A stretch of 64,000 nucleotides of DNA from Rotaria macrura. Its lineage: Eukaryota; Rotifera; Eurotatoria; Philodinida; Philodinidae. Positions 1 to 11,180 of the stretch are shown one piece after another. The stretch is taken from the NCBI GenBank assembly GCA_900239685.1, contig OENT01000090.1:163361-227360 (forward strand), written 5' to 3'. The notes under the pieces were generated by a model. That model did no database searches, was not told the DNA's origin, and was given only the letters and a program-made list of their open reading frames with translations. Every line of letters starts with the position of its first letter. The first letter of the stretch is position 1. A program made the translations under genes and the position numbers.

Positions 1-2382
1 TAAGCCAATGATGATGTTTACTCAGCATGAAAACGCTCTGGTAGCAAGCATAGACTAACAACGATAGTAGAAGAGTATGATCGGTAACTAGGTATAGATT
101 TGTCTTGCACTTTGACTGAAGGTTACATGGTATATCGTAAAAAAGTAGCTGAAATTCAATAGAACGTAATAAAATACTGATAAACTCAGAATTATAATCC
201 GATTTCAATGAAGCATCAGTAAACACCATGTTAGATGAAATTGTGGATAAGAAACAGTAGTTCGAAATTTCGGTACAATTTCTACCGATGTGATAGTTTG
301 CTCTACATAGATGCCAACCTTTATCTTATATTTCTATTTGATAAATTTCGAAAATGATTATGAGTATTCGCTTCGTTTCAATCTTGACATTTTATCAATT
401 TCATGAGAATTACTGCCCAGGAGTGCAATTTGGAAATGTTTTGACATTTGATTTTATTCGATTTTCACAAGAATACTGATAGAAGTTGTGCAGATGCATA
501 TTCGAAAATATAAGGAAAATTTCACAACAAGATTACTCGATTTATGATATCAGTTACATCCATATCAGGTATCCAAAGTAAGTTGGATGAAGTTCTTTAT
601 TTCAAGGTAGAGCTCTGAATGTGAAAGAAATCTTTCAGAAATTCACATAGATATCAACAAAAGTGAAAAATGATTTTGAACAAGATTCACTTTTACAGTG
701 CAAATGGTTACTGAATTCTTTTCGTTCGAAAAACCTAAAATTATACACTTAGACTGCCAGCCTAAGCTGTACTTGAAATCATAAGAAGCATGCAAATATT
801 AATGAGCAACTGATACGAGACTATATACGCCTTTATATATGCCGTTTGTTCTTGAGTTAATATTAAAACTAAACCTATGATGCGTGACAAAATTTTCAAA
901 CTTTCACTTTTTATTGTACCTGTAAGTTTATTCTTCATATTGTGATGAAAATTAAGTGGAAGCATTAGCCGAGTCATCGAATCAAAGATAAATGATAGAA
1001 GATTTTCTTTACTCATAGTTCCTAATCTTGAAAAATTATCTGACGTCTAGACTAAGTCTACTTTTCTTTATCAATTCTCTTCTCTTTGATTGATAGGCTC
1101 TCGGTTCTGAAAATATATTCAATGTACGAATAGTTAAACGGTGTGAGTGAGATTAAAAGATATGGATGATGCAAAGAAAGCAATACAGCACGTGATCATG
1201 CTTATTTTAAAACAATATAATCTTTCATAAGAGCATATTAGACTTATTGACGAGTTCTACCTAACTATGTCTGATCTGGCTATTATTTATATCATAAATA
1301 CATAAGAGCAGTTTGCTAGTGCGAACTTGACCGTTTTCGCTGTTGATCATATTAACTGGATTCAGAGAGTGTGTAACATTAGACATGTTACGATCATATA
1401 CGAGCCTGAACACTATGTCTTCAGATCTTAACGTAAAGATTTAAATCATCATGGTGATCGAGCCTATAATCATTTCAATCAATTTATTAGTCAAGCGAAA
1501 CTACTTAACAGACTAAAGGTATTTAAGGGCTACTAATAAAAAAGTGCAACGATCGGACTTGTACTTGCTTATAATAGGTAATAACTTTATATGTCTCGAC
1601 AAACTTAGCAAGGATCACATACATTTTCTTATACATCCAGAAGTATGCAAAAAAATTAGAGAAGCCTATCCTTCAGAGTTTTCGAGTGATGAGGAGGCCA
1701 GTTGTCAATAGTTTAATACTCGAATGAAGACTTATGCTTTTTGTATGTTTGTGACTGATGCTATTGATAGCGTGAGTATATAGAAGACGATTCCAGAGAG
1801 TTATGCTGTCCCATAATTTTTTTCGAGGTCATACAGTCTTATGAATTGTTCTACATGCTACCATGCTATCACTCTTTTCTCATTCAAATGTTGACATAGT
1901 AGTACAACTGTATCTATCTGTAGATGAACAGAAAGAAAATTTTAAGACGGTTTTATATTGATTACAATGCTTCAAACATTTATAATGTCATAAAATCAAT
2001 TCTAATCTAAATTTCCATATACTATAGTTTGAATCAAGTCAAATCAACTAAAGCCCTTTAGAATGTTTCATTTTCATCGAATTATTTTTATTTAATTAAT
2101 ATGCGCACGTATATTTGATAGTGTGGACGTTAGATTTTGCTATATTACCAATGTGAACAATCTTGTCGGTTTCATAATAACCCAGAGAAGATGGTATCGA
2201 GAGTGAAAAACAACTTACTCAATCTCATGAGAAACTCGTCTCAGATACTTTATTTCTGAGATAAGAGAGAAGGAATATTTTTCAATGTTTATCAACAATA
2301 GAATATTATTACATATGTTACGTTATAACCCATTTATTGTATTTTTTAACTCGAGAATAAAATGCATTGAAAAAGGAAATGT
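1..2382. other. Intergenic, no clear gene
   Basis: AT-rich sequence with many stops in all frames. No supported gene apart from a possible decayed coding fragment at about 1537-1802. The 3' end of the TUG gene abuts at 2383. Confidence 0.6.
1537..1802 (+). pseudogene. Possible decayed coding fragment
   Basis: One plus-strand frame stays open for about 58 codons, ending at a TAG at about 1710. It then resumes in the same frame for about 25 codons to a second TAG near 1780. The translated text looks protein-like (for example KDHIHFLIHPEVCKKIRE, then RMKTYAFCMFVTDAI) rather than a low-complexity shadow. There is no start codon or splice context and I do not recognise the family. It may be an old gene remnant or chance. 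Confidence 0.22.
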
Positions 2383-3736
2383 TTATTTTTTTCCAGGTAA
2401 GAATTTACGAAATTTATCTCGTAGATGTTTATCATCGAGATTTTGAACTGGTTGATTTCTTTTCGTGGGTCGATTTGTAGTGGATGCTTCATTGGAATTT
2501 CCATTGTTGCTATCAGCTTCACTCATTGATGTCGTTCGATTAAATACATTTTGAGCCACAATCTCGTTAGCTTCTTCAATAGTTCCAATTGAAATATTGG
2601 ATGCAAGTTGAATAACAAGTGGTGATATCGTTCGATGTCCGATATAAACATATGAAGCAGGTGCTAGATCGTAAGTCGATAGTTGTTTTTTTAAATCGGA
2701 TAAAACAATGCGTGGCGGTGACGTATACAAATAAAAGTCGGATTTTTCTAATTGAGGAAAAACAAGATTTGTTTGCGCAAATTCGATAAGGTTTGACATC
2801 GGCTCTTCGGGATAAAATAATCCTTGAAGAATATGATTGGAATTAATAACTAATCGTATTGCAAGGTACGGGTAAGTATTTGTACGTACTGATTGCATTT
2901 TGTTGCGCATAGTACGAGTCTCTAATTGATTATCTTCGGCACTGATATAAAAATGTGTTTTTTTTAATAATTCAAGTTCTTTTTACTATTAATTAAAACA
3001 TGATTTACCTTTGTTGTCGTAAAGTGGTTAGAATAGATCGAAGATCATCGGGTGTCAATTCAAAAAAATGATCTGGCAATTCTTCAGTTTGATTTGTAGT
3101 TGTTGATGAATTCTTTGTCAGATCATAGGCTGTTAGACGACGATTGCATGACTAAGAGTATGCGACAATGTTTTACTGAATTTTGTGCCTTTTCGAGAAG
3201 AAACTTACTTTCGAATCCCGTTTATTTTGAAAATTATCAGAACATTCATTTTGTTGAAGGTCTCTACCTTTTGTTGCTTCGGGAAACTGAAGAGAAGCAT
3301 TTATTTAAAGATTTTCTTTTCTTTTACATTTATTGACTGTAATTACTTTAAAATTGCTTAGATCAGTTTGTGGTAGCTGCTTAATAATAGGCTGAGAATC
3401 AAATGAGATATTAATACCGAGTGTTTCAGCTAATGTTATTGATTGTTGTTGAGACTAAAAGAAATGATATTTTCTAAGAACAAACAGATAAAAATAATAA
3501 ATAAACAAACGGCTGTCGTTGGACGAGACACAGGACGATCACGAAATATTGAATATTCTTCATTATTGTATGATGTAGTGGTTGTAGGTGGAATAAAAGG
3601 TGAAGGGTTAGATATGAACACAGAAGAATTCACTAAAGAAGGCTCTGGTGCCTGCTCCTGTTGTTGTTGTTGTTGTTGTTGTTGCTGCTGCTGCTGTTGT
3701 TGTTGTTGTTGTTGCTGCTGCTGCTGTTGTTGTTGT

Positions 3737-3771
<35 letters not shown>

Positions 3772-6078
3772 ACGTTGACGACGAGTGATTTTCTCATCAA
3801 TACGATCATTGATCTTTTTTAGATCACTGTCAGCTATTGATCGATGATTATAACTAAATTAGAATTCGATTCATTATTCGAAACAAAGTAAAAATATTGT
3901 TCATGTTTACATTAGCTAAAATTTCGACACATAGAAAAGGTTAGAGAGTATATATGTCGTCTGCACAAAGCATGGTACACGTTTCTGGAACGTGTTTCCT
4001 CTATTTTAAATGATATTGTTCATTTATAAATGATCTTATCTAGATCTAGATACAATGAAAAATTTTCAGTATAAATACTACCCAAACGTTGTAGATATAT
4101 TTATCAAACAGAAATTTTCAGTTTGAAGAGGACACTCAAATATACTGCGAAGTGAAAACATGATTTCATAATTGAGAAGAGTATTTTGCATTGCTTCGAT
4201 TGTTTAGTTTCGCATAAGATATAGGAGTGCGACAAATCTTGAATGGATTTGGGATTTCTCACCAAATATCTGAGGTTTAAACTTGGATTTGAGCTTAGAT
4301 TTAGATTTGGACTTGGGATTTATTTTCAGTCGAATATGAGTCAAACTTTGTAGTCGTACTTCACTGAAACCAAATCGCAATCCAAAATCCGAACCCAAAT
4401 CTATACCGAATCTAAACAATTTTATACAACATTTTAGGCTTGAGATTCTTTTCTCCCTTCTGAGACGTTGTCTTGAAAATTCTTATCAGATTTGGATAAT
4501 TTAAGACCAAACCGAAACCCAAATTCAATTCAAAATCTCAGTCGAGAACAAATCTAAATCTATTCGCACCAAATCCCAAGGCCTTGGATTTGTTGCACCC
4601 CTAATAAGATAAGACTGGTTTTGAAGAATAATTGTATGCACTATCGTCTTACTTGTATGTAGCTCGTTTTAAAAAGTATTTTCATTTGTAGAACACAGGT
4701 ACTGCTTTCCTAGCTCTTCTGGATAAAATTTATCCCAACCCATTCATAAGGAACGAGTAACAGAAAGTGAACATGGATCAAATAAAGTAATGCAGATGAA
4801 TGGATTAGTGAGCGATTTCATTGTGGAGACTTTCTTTTCATTTTAAAATTTCTTTTCTTTTTACATACCGAATAACGGCTGCACCACTGGCTAGACCCAA
4901 TTCACGAATTGTTGTATTTGATAAAGCGTAAGTACCGATAACTTCTTCACTCATGCATGAACATACTGGATATGATTTATCGTCATCATTCATTGACATC
5001 TCGAGAGCAGCTATCGTACTTAAATTTACAAAAAACCATAAATTTTAGACCTATTAATTTTTTGATAATAGCCAACCTTTGCGATTGCTTTCGATACCAT
5101 TCAAGCATTTCTTGAAGAGTAATCGAAGGGCTAAAATTACCCGCGTGTCTTGAATTATCTGGTAATTGTAATTGTACAGCTATGTCACTTGTTGGTCGAC
5201 GTTCTTCTAATTTATACATTTCTAAAAGAGCATTGGTGGGAATACTGGATAAACGCCATGGGATTGTTACATCACATTTTTTACGTTGATGCCTGCAATG
5301 CGATTTAATTGAATTTGATTGAAAGAAATATGTCATACTTACACGAGACCCCATTCAGATGAATCTAAGCTTTCTTGATTACATATATCTTCGAGTACCT
5401 ATAATGAAAAGAAAATATTATTGAGATATTGCTTAAAATATGTCACTTATGAAAAGAGATGTTTTTTCCTAGAACACCTATTCTACAAGTAGAAATAACG
5501 AACAAAAACAAGGATGTAATCATTTTTTTCTAAAGAAATACAAAAATTGTTAGGCAAGTGAGACCATCTTTGATAAGAAACAGGATTGCGTAGACAAAAA
5601 ATCGGATCCCTCTTCAATTCCTCTAGAAGACACACCATTGATAGTAAATCAACTCTATGAACAAGAATTTCAGTATGATCTTATATTCATGCAGTAACAC
5701 AGCAAGAAGTTCTCACGTAGCAACTTCTTTGAAATGCTATGAACGATGAAACCAAATCTCTCTGCGTTCAAATTCTTTTTTTGTCGGACTTGCTATTTTA
5801 TTTTCTAGATAGATATTCTTTCTACAAGCGAATACGGTTTCTAAACGACATATTAGTAATGCGCCTTAACAAAAAATTATCAAATTCAAAACTGTCTCGG
5901 AATCTGTCCTTTCGAGCTCAACATTCTTTAAATTTTAGAAAAAGAAAAATTTCGATCATTCGGGCATGAAATAGTTGCTTCATCTATGACTCACTTGTAA
6001 CAAATTGCCATTTGGTGTCATCTGTGCTTTTCGTCGATGTCCACTTGGACATAAAATGGTAATCATTGCTTTCGCCAT
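2383..6078 (-). CDS. ASPSCR1: TUG/ASPSCR1-like UBX-domain protein
   Basis: Nine exons can be joined in frame: 5995-6078, 5343-5398, 5077-5292, 4869-5018, 3511-3853, 3347-3454, 3209-3286, 3009-3151, 2383-2941. The total is 1737 nt, 578 aa (human TUG is about 550). Exon 1 encodes the start of the TUG ubiquitin-like fold (MAKAMITILCPSGHRR), followed by WRLSSIPTNALLEM. Exons 3-4 carry the second ubiquitin-like part, ending TIRELGLASGAAVIR. Exon 8 has ELPDHFFELTPDDLRSIL, typical of the TUG linker. Exon 9 is the UBX domain, with FYLYTSPPRIVLSDL and LAPASYVYIGHR. In animals TUG binds p97/VCP and tethers GLUT4 vesicles; that role here is inferred by family. Oddities: a glutamine tract in exon 5 and a hAT MITE in intron 4. 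It is the last gene of a four-gene minus cluster, 132 bases behind the previous stop. Confidence 0.88.
3657..3772 (-). repeat. CAA/CAG glutamine-coding microsatellite in TUG exon 5
   Basis: About 37 consecutive glutamine codons. They are arranged as alternating blocks of CAA and CAG, with a roughly 30-base higher-order unit (six CAA then four CAG) visibly duplicated. The reading frame is open across it and the flanking exon is well supported, so the tract is probably translated. Confidence 0.85.
4222..4603. mobile_element. hAT-type MITE in TUG intron 4
   Basis: A 382-base element bounded by terminal inverted repeats TAGGAGTGCGACAAATC and GATTTGTTGCACCCCTA. It is flanked by a perfect 8-base target duplication ATAAGATA at 4214-4221 and 4604-4611. 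An 8-base duplication with TAGGGGTG-like ends is the hAT signature. The interior is dominated by CCAAATC/GATTTGG variants in both orientations and encodes nothing. It lies wholly inside the 1015-base intron 3854-4868. Confidence 0.9.
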
Positions 6079-6210
6079 CGATCGATCGATCTATCTATCT
6101 AATATGTGTATATATTCAAATAAGTTAATCTAAAATAATATGATCATATATGCCTCTTCATAGTTTACGTGTTAAAGGAAAAAAATATGTACAAAAATAA
6201 ATTTTCTAAA

Positions 6211-7326
6211 TTATAGCGAAACTATCTGCAAATGGTAATTATCTGGTGTGACTAGTGCTAATTCATTCTCTCCCATAGAACTAATTGTTCTAACATAGAT
6301 TTCGTCAATTGTTTCAATCGTTCGTTTCGTCATATGAATATAGTTTAAACGTTGAGTTTCCTTATCAACAAATAACCACAGTTTATATGACGTTAAAAAC
6401 ATAAAATTAGAATATACATGTTCTTGATTTGATAAATTCATGGAATATTTTATTACTAAATCTTCTGAGCATAATTGAATCGATTTATTCGTATAAACGA
6501 GTAAATAGTCATCATTGGAATTGATTAACAATAATTTATCATTTTTACGATATTTTATCCAACGTTTATCTAATTTCCATTCGGGTAGTATAATCCATCG
6601 ATCAATAAATTCCCCTTTATCATAAACGACAAAAACATAATTATGAAAACATGCTAAACTATTTAAATAATGTTTTTTAGTTGAAATATGTGCAAGTTTC
6701 TTTAAAAATAAATTTTCCAATGACCACAGTGAATAGTCACAAAGAAAAAGAAAATTCTTATAATTCATCGACCAACATATTGCATTTAAATATTCATTTG
6801 TATAATCCGACATGTCCAATTCATTAATAAATCCAATTAATTTATCGTATAGAAATATTTTTAATTCTTTATTAACAAGTATTATCTGACTGTTGGATGT
6901 TGCCATTAAATGAATTGATTGTGTTGGAATTTTATATTCAGCCGATATTTTTCTTCGATTAAATAAATATTTATCAAAAACTCTATGGATAGTTACAGTT
7001 TTATTCAATGAACATGTTTCTATTTCAATATTCAATGGTAATGGTCGATGAATAATATTGTTTTTAAGTTGATTTAGCTTTGCTTTGAATAGATCTATTT
7101 CTGATGGTAGAATAGATGAATGTTGAAAATATTCATTCATATTTAAAATAAGATTTCTCTTTTCAAGAGCATGTTCTTTTTCTGCGTGTTCCTTATACAT
7201 TTGAATTTCAGATGATTTTTCTTGATGAACATGTATTATGTGATCTATCATAGTCGTTTTCCATTTGTCTATTAGAGAAAAACATTGTTCCCATTGAAAT
7301 TCAAAAGCTAAAGGACTGAAATCCAT
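6211..7326 (-). CDS. Coiled-coil plus propeller-like protein, lineage-specific family
   Basis: Single-exon 371-aa frame starting MDFSPLAFEFQWEQC. The first ~100 residues are charged and helical, likely coiled coil (KSSEIQMYKEHAEKEHALEK). The rest is rich in short beta-like stretches ending in D-x-x-LW or similar, as in a degenerate beta-propeller. It is clearly related to the 37790-38977 product: both have LMATS followed by an LxDK turn (YDKLIG here, FDKDL there), then a C-x6-Y stretch and LxDYSLWS/LYDQGLWIF. It lacks that paralogue's N-terminal Cys/His motif. A TTTCTTGTAG acceptor directly precedes the ATG and only 74 bases separate it from the NASP stop, so it may be translated from a trans-spliced downstream cistron. 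Molecular function unknown. Confidence 0.8.
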   Translation of the reverse strand: MDFSPLAFEFQWEQCFSLIDKWKTTMIDHIIHVHQEKSSEIQMYKEHAEKEHALEKRNLILNMNEYFQHSSILPSEIDLFKAKLNQLKNNIIHRPLPLNIEIETCSLNKTVTIHRVFDKYLFNRRKISAEYKIPTQSIHLMATSNSQIILVNKELKIFLYDKLIGFINELDMSDYTNEYLNAICWSMNYKNFLFLCDYSLWSLENLFLKKLAHISTKKHYLNSLACFHNYVFVVYDKGEFIDRWIILPEWKLDKRWIKYRKNDKLLLINSNDDYLLVYTNKSIQLCSEDLVIKYSMNLSNQEHVYSNFMFLTSYKLWLFVDKETQRLNYIHMTKRTIETIDEIYVRTISSMGENELALVTPDNYHLQIVSL

Positions 7327-7400
7327 CTACAAGAAATAATCATGATTAATACATTTGTTGCTTTTATTTCTTTGAATTTACAATATCAACAAGACAAAAT

Positions 7401-10204
7401 TTATTCTAATTTAGCTTTCTTATTTGCTTCATCATCATTTTCTGTTTCAGTAGCTGGACGTTTATGACGAATATTTAATGTTAAATCTTTAACAGACGTA
7501 TCGTCAGTTGTTTTAATTTCATTTGTATTATTTTTTCCCAAAAGAATTTTTCTTGCTTGAGCAATTAAATGTCGATCAGCACTTGATGCTTGTGCATCAT
7601 TACGTTTTAGTTCAATAGAAGGTAACAGTGATTTGAGTTCTTCACGTTCACTTTCTTTATCTTCACCATCTAATTGTTTTATAGCTTGATTAATTCCATC
7701 GATAGCCTTATCAAAACTATCTACAGCCTCGGAAAATTTATGAATTAATTCATAAATTAAGCCTAATTTGTAATAGCTTTCAGCAAGTAAACGATAACGT
7801 TGCTGTTCACTTATCGTTTCTTGTAATTCAATAGCTTTAAGTACATGTGATAGAGCATTTTCATGATCACCATTTTCATTACAAATATCAGCAAGCATAA
7901 CATGAATATCAGCTATACGTATAATTATATGTGAATCATTTGGATTCTCTTCCAACATGTTTGAGTAAATCATATGTGCACATTCGAGAATTTCAAAAGC
8001 ACGTTCAAGATCGTTAACATTTTCATCAGTTGGAATAGAATCATCTTCATTTTCACCGTCGTCTTTTTGTTCTACATTTTCTTCTCCTTCTGCGATACCA
8101 TCATCTTTTACGTCACCATTTTCGTCGGCTATTGATTCTGAATTATTTTCTTCTTCAATATTTTCATTTTCGTCATTATCCGTATCTATAAACATGCGTA
8201 AGATAGCACGATTTAATTACCAAAAATAGACACAGACTTCTACGAATTTTTCTTTAGTAAACTGGAGGAAAATTAAGCAGCTCAAATGCGGTGATGTGCT
8301 CATTAATAAATTTACATCAAGCCCTACATATACAAAACTTTTAGTCCACGGATGAGTATATCGACGAATGGAAGACTTATATTGATCTCTATTGATTATA
8401 AAATCGTACGTATGAACCAAATGTGAATGAGATTAAAATACGAGAGATGTGCATCCAAATGTACATTGATTTTCAATAATCGTTTTCTGATCGATCAAAC
8501 AAATTATACTTCTTATTAAGGCTTTTGGAAAATATTCTATCTACGATGATGGTTCTCAGTATTCAAACGATATTTAAAAGTGTTTTTTAAACTACAAAAT
8601 CAGTAACAAAAGTAAAATGTAGCTTTTTCTTATTTCTGAAAAAAGTGGTTTTTCTTTGAAAACCACTTCAACTTTGGAATCATTCAATATTCTGTATCTA
8701 ATACCTTCCTATGTAGTATAGATGGCATTGCAATTTTTTCTATTGTATTACTTTTGCTATTCTTTATCAATTACCTGAGCATAATACACATCAAGGGCAA
8801 ATCTAAATTCGATGCTAAGTTGAGAATGATATTGATATCAAGAATACGACTCATATTCGAAAACTTAACCCTGATTGCATAAATCTTCCACTGGAAACCT
8901 TTTCCTAGCGTGATTATATGGAGTTTTCTTTTATTGATACGAGAAAAGACTATGTTGAATTAACCTTTGACAATATCACTGCCAAAAACTTGTTGTTCAC
9001 TAAGACCAAGGTAAAGTAGTGCTTGACCATAATAGAAATACGGCTCAGCAAGTTCAGGTGCTGTATCACTTTCACGTAATTTAACACTAGAAAACAGTGA
9101 ATTAAAATAATTAACTACTAATATATGACCGAATGGTAATGACTGACATGCGTTCACATGTTTTTGATAAATGATCACAGGCCGATTGATAATTACTTAA
9201 TAATACATCACGTTTGCCAAGTAGAAATGATGCGTTAGCTTCTTCATCTCTAAAAAAGATAATCTTAAATTAATATTCGAACATTATCAGCAGAGAAAAA
9301 GCTGTACAAGAAAAACATGGACGTAAAACAAATAAATACCGTGCTTTATCTAACGACAGTAGTAGAGCAATATTTAATAGAAATTCGATACGCATCTTCC
9401 AAACGATAATTTATAATCTATCATCAGTATCGATATATTAAGATCTAGTCAAGATTCCTAAATAATTTATTTCTGATTTAGATGAACATCGGAAAATTAT
9501 CCTTTCTCTACTACACTCATTGGTTTCCCAGATCTAGACTCTACGTTTTATTAAAACTAACCGAGGACGAAAGATTTCTACTTGGATGACATCATCACTC
9601 ACGTGGTCACTTGCATCAGGTCTATTGTTAATAGTAAATCTATAGATCTGCTCGATCTCCTGTACCATGAGAAATCATTTCATATTACCGCAAAATTTTG
9701 TCAACATGATTCATTCTCATTGATGAAAATAAGAGTGAAGCATCAATTTTTAGATCAGATATTAATGCTTTCATTGAGCTTCTTGAACATTCATACAGTT
9801 TTAGCACAACTAATTATAGTATATCCCAACACTTTAGATAAAGAATGTGTTGATTTAGTAGAGTGTAAAAGCGTAAAGCGCAGCTCACAATCACTTGCCT
9901 TTCTCTTTACTTACTTCAATTCACACGGTTTATTATCAAATGAGATTAATTACATGAAAAAAGAACCTGAAGAAAAATATCAATTCTGACGTATGCAAAA
10001 TATTCTGTAGTTATGATTAAAATCAAAAGTTCAAGTAGATACATATTCACAAGTTTTTATTTTATTGTAGTTGTTTTCAATGACGCATACGTTCGGCAAT
10101 ACTGGTGTTGTTTTTTCTTTATTCTCTTTTACAGAAATCTCTCATTAGTTCGACATATAAACTCACTTGATTTCGAAAAGATTTGACGCAGTTGTTGACG
10201 ACAT
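7401..10204 (-). CDS. NASP: NASP-like histone chaperone (SHNi-TPR)
   Basis: Four exons join in frame: 10167-10204, 9148-9249, 8965-9086, 7401-8185; 1047 nt, 348 aa. The N-terminus MSSTTASNLFEI runs into DEEANASFLLGKRDVLL, the first TPR. Exon 3 gives PELAEPYFYYGQALLYLG. Exon 4 begins with an acidic Asp/Glu stretch inserted before the next TPR, the arrangement that defines NASP. LLAESYYKLGLIYE and FSEAVDSFDKAIDGI form the SHNi-TPR core. The C-terminus has a basic cluster (KRPATETEND...KKAKLE) suited to nuclear import. NASP binds histone H3-H4 and H1 in the nucleus and cytosol. The start was chosen because exon 1 supplies the required phase; an alternative ATG at 9395 would give a hydrophobic start and is less likely. 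A TTTTGTTTTAG acceptor lies just upstream at about 10216. Confidence 0.85.
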
Positions 10205-10360
10205 ATTTTAATAATCTAAAACAAAACAGTATACGATTATTTTTTAAAATACAATACAACGAACAAAAACAAAAGTAGTATGCTGAAATAAATTTCATGA
10301 TACAAACGATTTCTCTTTCAACATCGTCGACTTGAGAAAAATATCAGATAGATCTGAAAC

Positions 10361-10735
10361 TTATACAACAGTTAGTTGTTCAGTAGGTAATTCGGAGTTC
10401 GTTTCATCATTAACATCTGATGATGATTCAATAATTTTTATTTTCTTATCGATTGATGGCGTGCCAAAGCTTTCAACATGTTCAGTTTCTACGGTTTCGG
10501 TTTCATCTATGGAAACATCCTTCTCAATGTCGTTAATATCACGACTATTAGTTTCTTGTTTGACTTCACTTTCAGGTTGGTTGTCTTCTTTGTTTGGTGA
10601 TGTGTCATTCGATTTTTCTTCAAGTTCTAAATGATTAACTTGATCTATACTATGTTTACCAGCTGTGCTTGTACCATCGGATATTTTCGCATTTTCAATA
10701 TCCGAAACGGCCGAAATTTCGTCGTCAGTTGACAT
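10361..10735 (-). CDS. Small acidic disordered protein, function unknown
   Basis: A 124-aa frame beginning MSTDDEISAVSDIEN, rich in Asp, Glu, Ser and Thr, with a single basic patch KKIKII near the end. The frame extends upstream to a Cys-rich ATG at 10801 (MCNFCCPPVYC), but the start at 10735 fits the acidic composition better. An acceptor-like AAATAAAG lies shortly upstream. The last codons overlap a possible donor (GTATAAGT), so the true 3' end could differ. No family recognised. It is the first gene of the minus cluster, 156 bases ahead of the NASP start, and divergent from the acidic gene at 11181, whose KKIKIC patch is similar. The resemblance may be only compositional. Confidence 0.5.
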   Translation of the reverse strand: MSTDDEISAVSDIENAKISDGTSTAGKHSIDQVNHLELEEKSNDTSPNKEDNQPESEVKQETNSRDINDIEKDVSIDETETVETEHVESFGTPSIDKKIKIIESSSDVNDETNSELPTEQLTVV

Positions 10736-11180
10736 AATACCGTTCTTTATTTGAAATGAAAGACACGCACAATATACCGGCGGACAACAAAAGTTACACA
10801 TTATCTTCAGAGTTCATCTCCATTGGTGTAAAAAATACGACCAATCAGCAATAATCTTCTCACATTCCTGTTTTCATCAAATTAATTAATAAAAATTTAA
10901 TGTCAAGAAATTTTCAAAATAAATTTCATTGAGAATCTAATTTCTTGCAGAAAACCATTGAATCAGACATTCTTTGTATTCTTACGTTGAACAATAATCC
11001 GTTGTCTATTGTAGCCGTCCGTCTATATCGTCATCGAATTCTCTTGTTTCGTCTAGGTCCACATTCATTCTACATCATATCGTCAGACTAGTTGCCACAA
11101 GTACATTCATCATTCATCAGTAAGAAAAACGTTACAGCATTTCGAAAGTATTTGATTTCTTCTAGTTTCAAGAAAGCATT
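10736..11180. promoter_or_regulatory. Putative divergent promoter region
   Basis: About 445 bases between two genes transcribed away from each other. No TATA box or known operator could be assigned. Bidirectional promoter activity is inferred only from the layout. Confidence 0.35.

Noticed and set aside
3443-3772. Plus-strand frame ending in poly-cysteine
   Set aside because: It is the reverse strand of the TUG glutamine tract, where the minus-strand exon is well supported.
9340-9395. Alternative NASP first exon (MRIEFLLNIALLL...)
   Set aside because: It can be spliced in phase but gives a hydrophobic start. The exon at 10167-10204 also joins in phase, has a stronger donor (GTGAGT) and gives a typical soluble start.
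9582-9989. Plus-strand frame of 135 codons
   Set aside because: It lies in NASP intron 1 on the opposite strand, has no splice context or recognisable domain, and reads like chance in AT-rich DNA.
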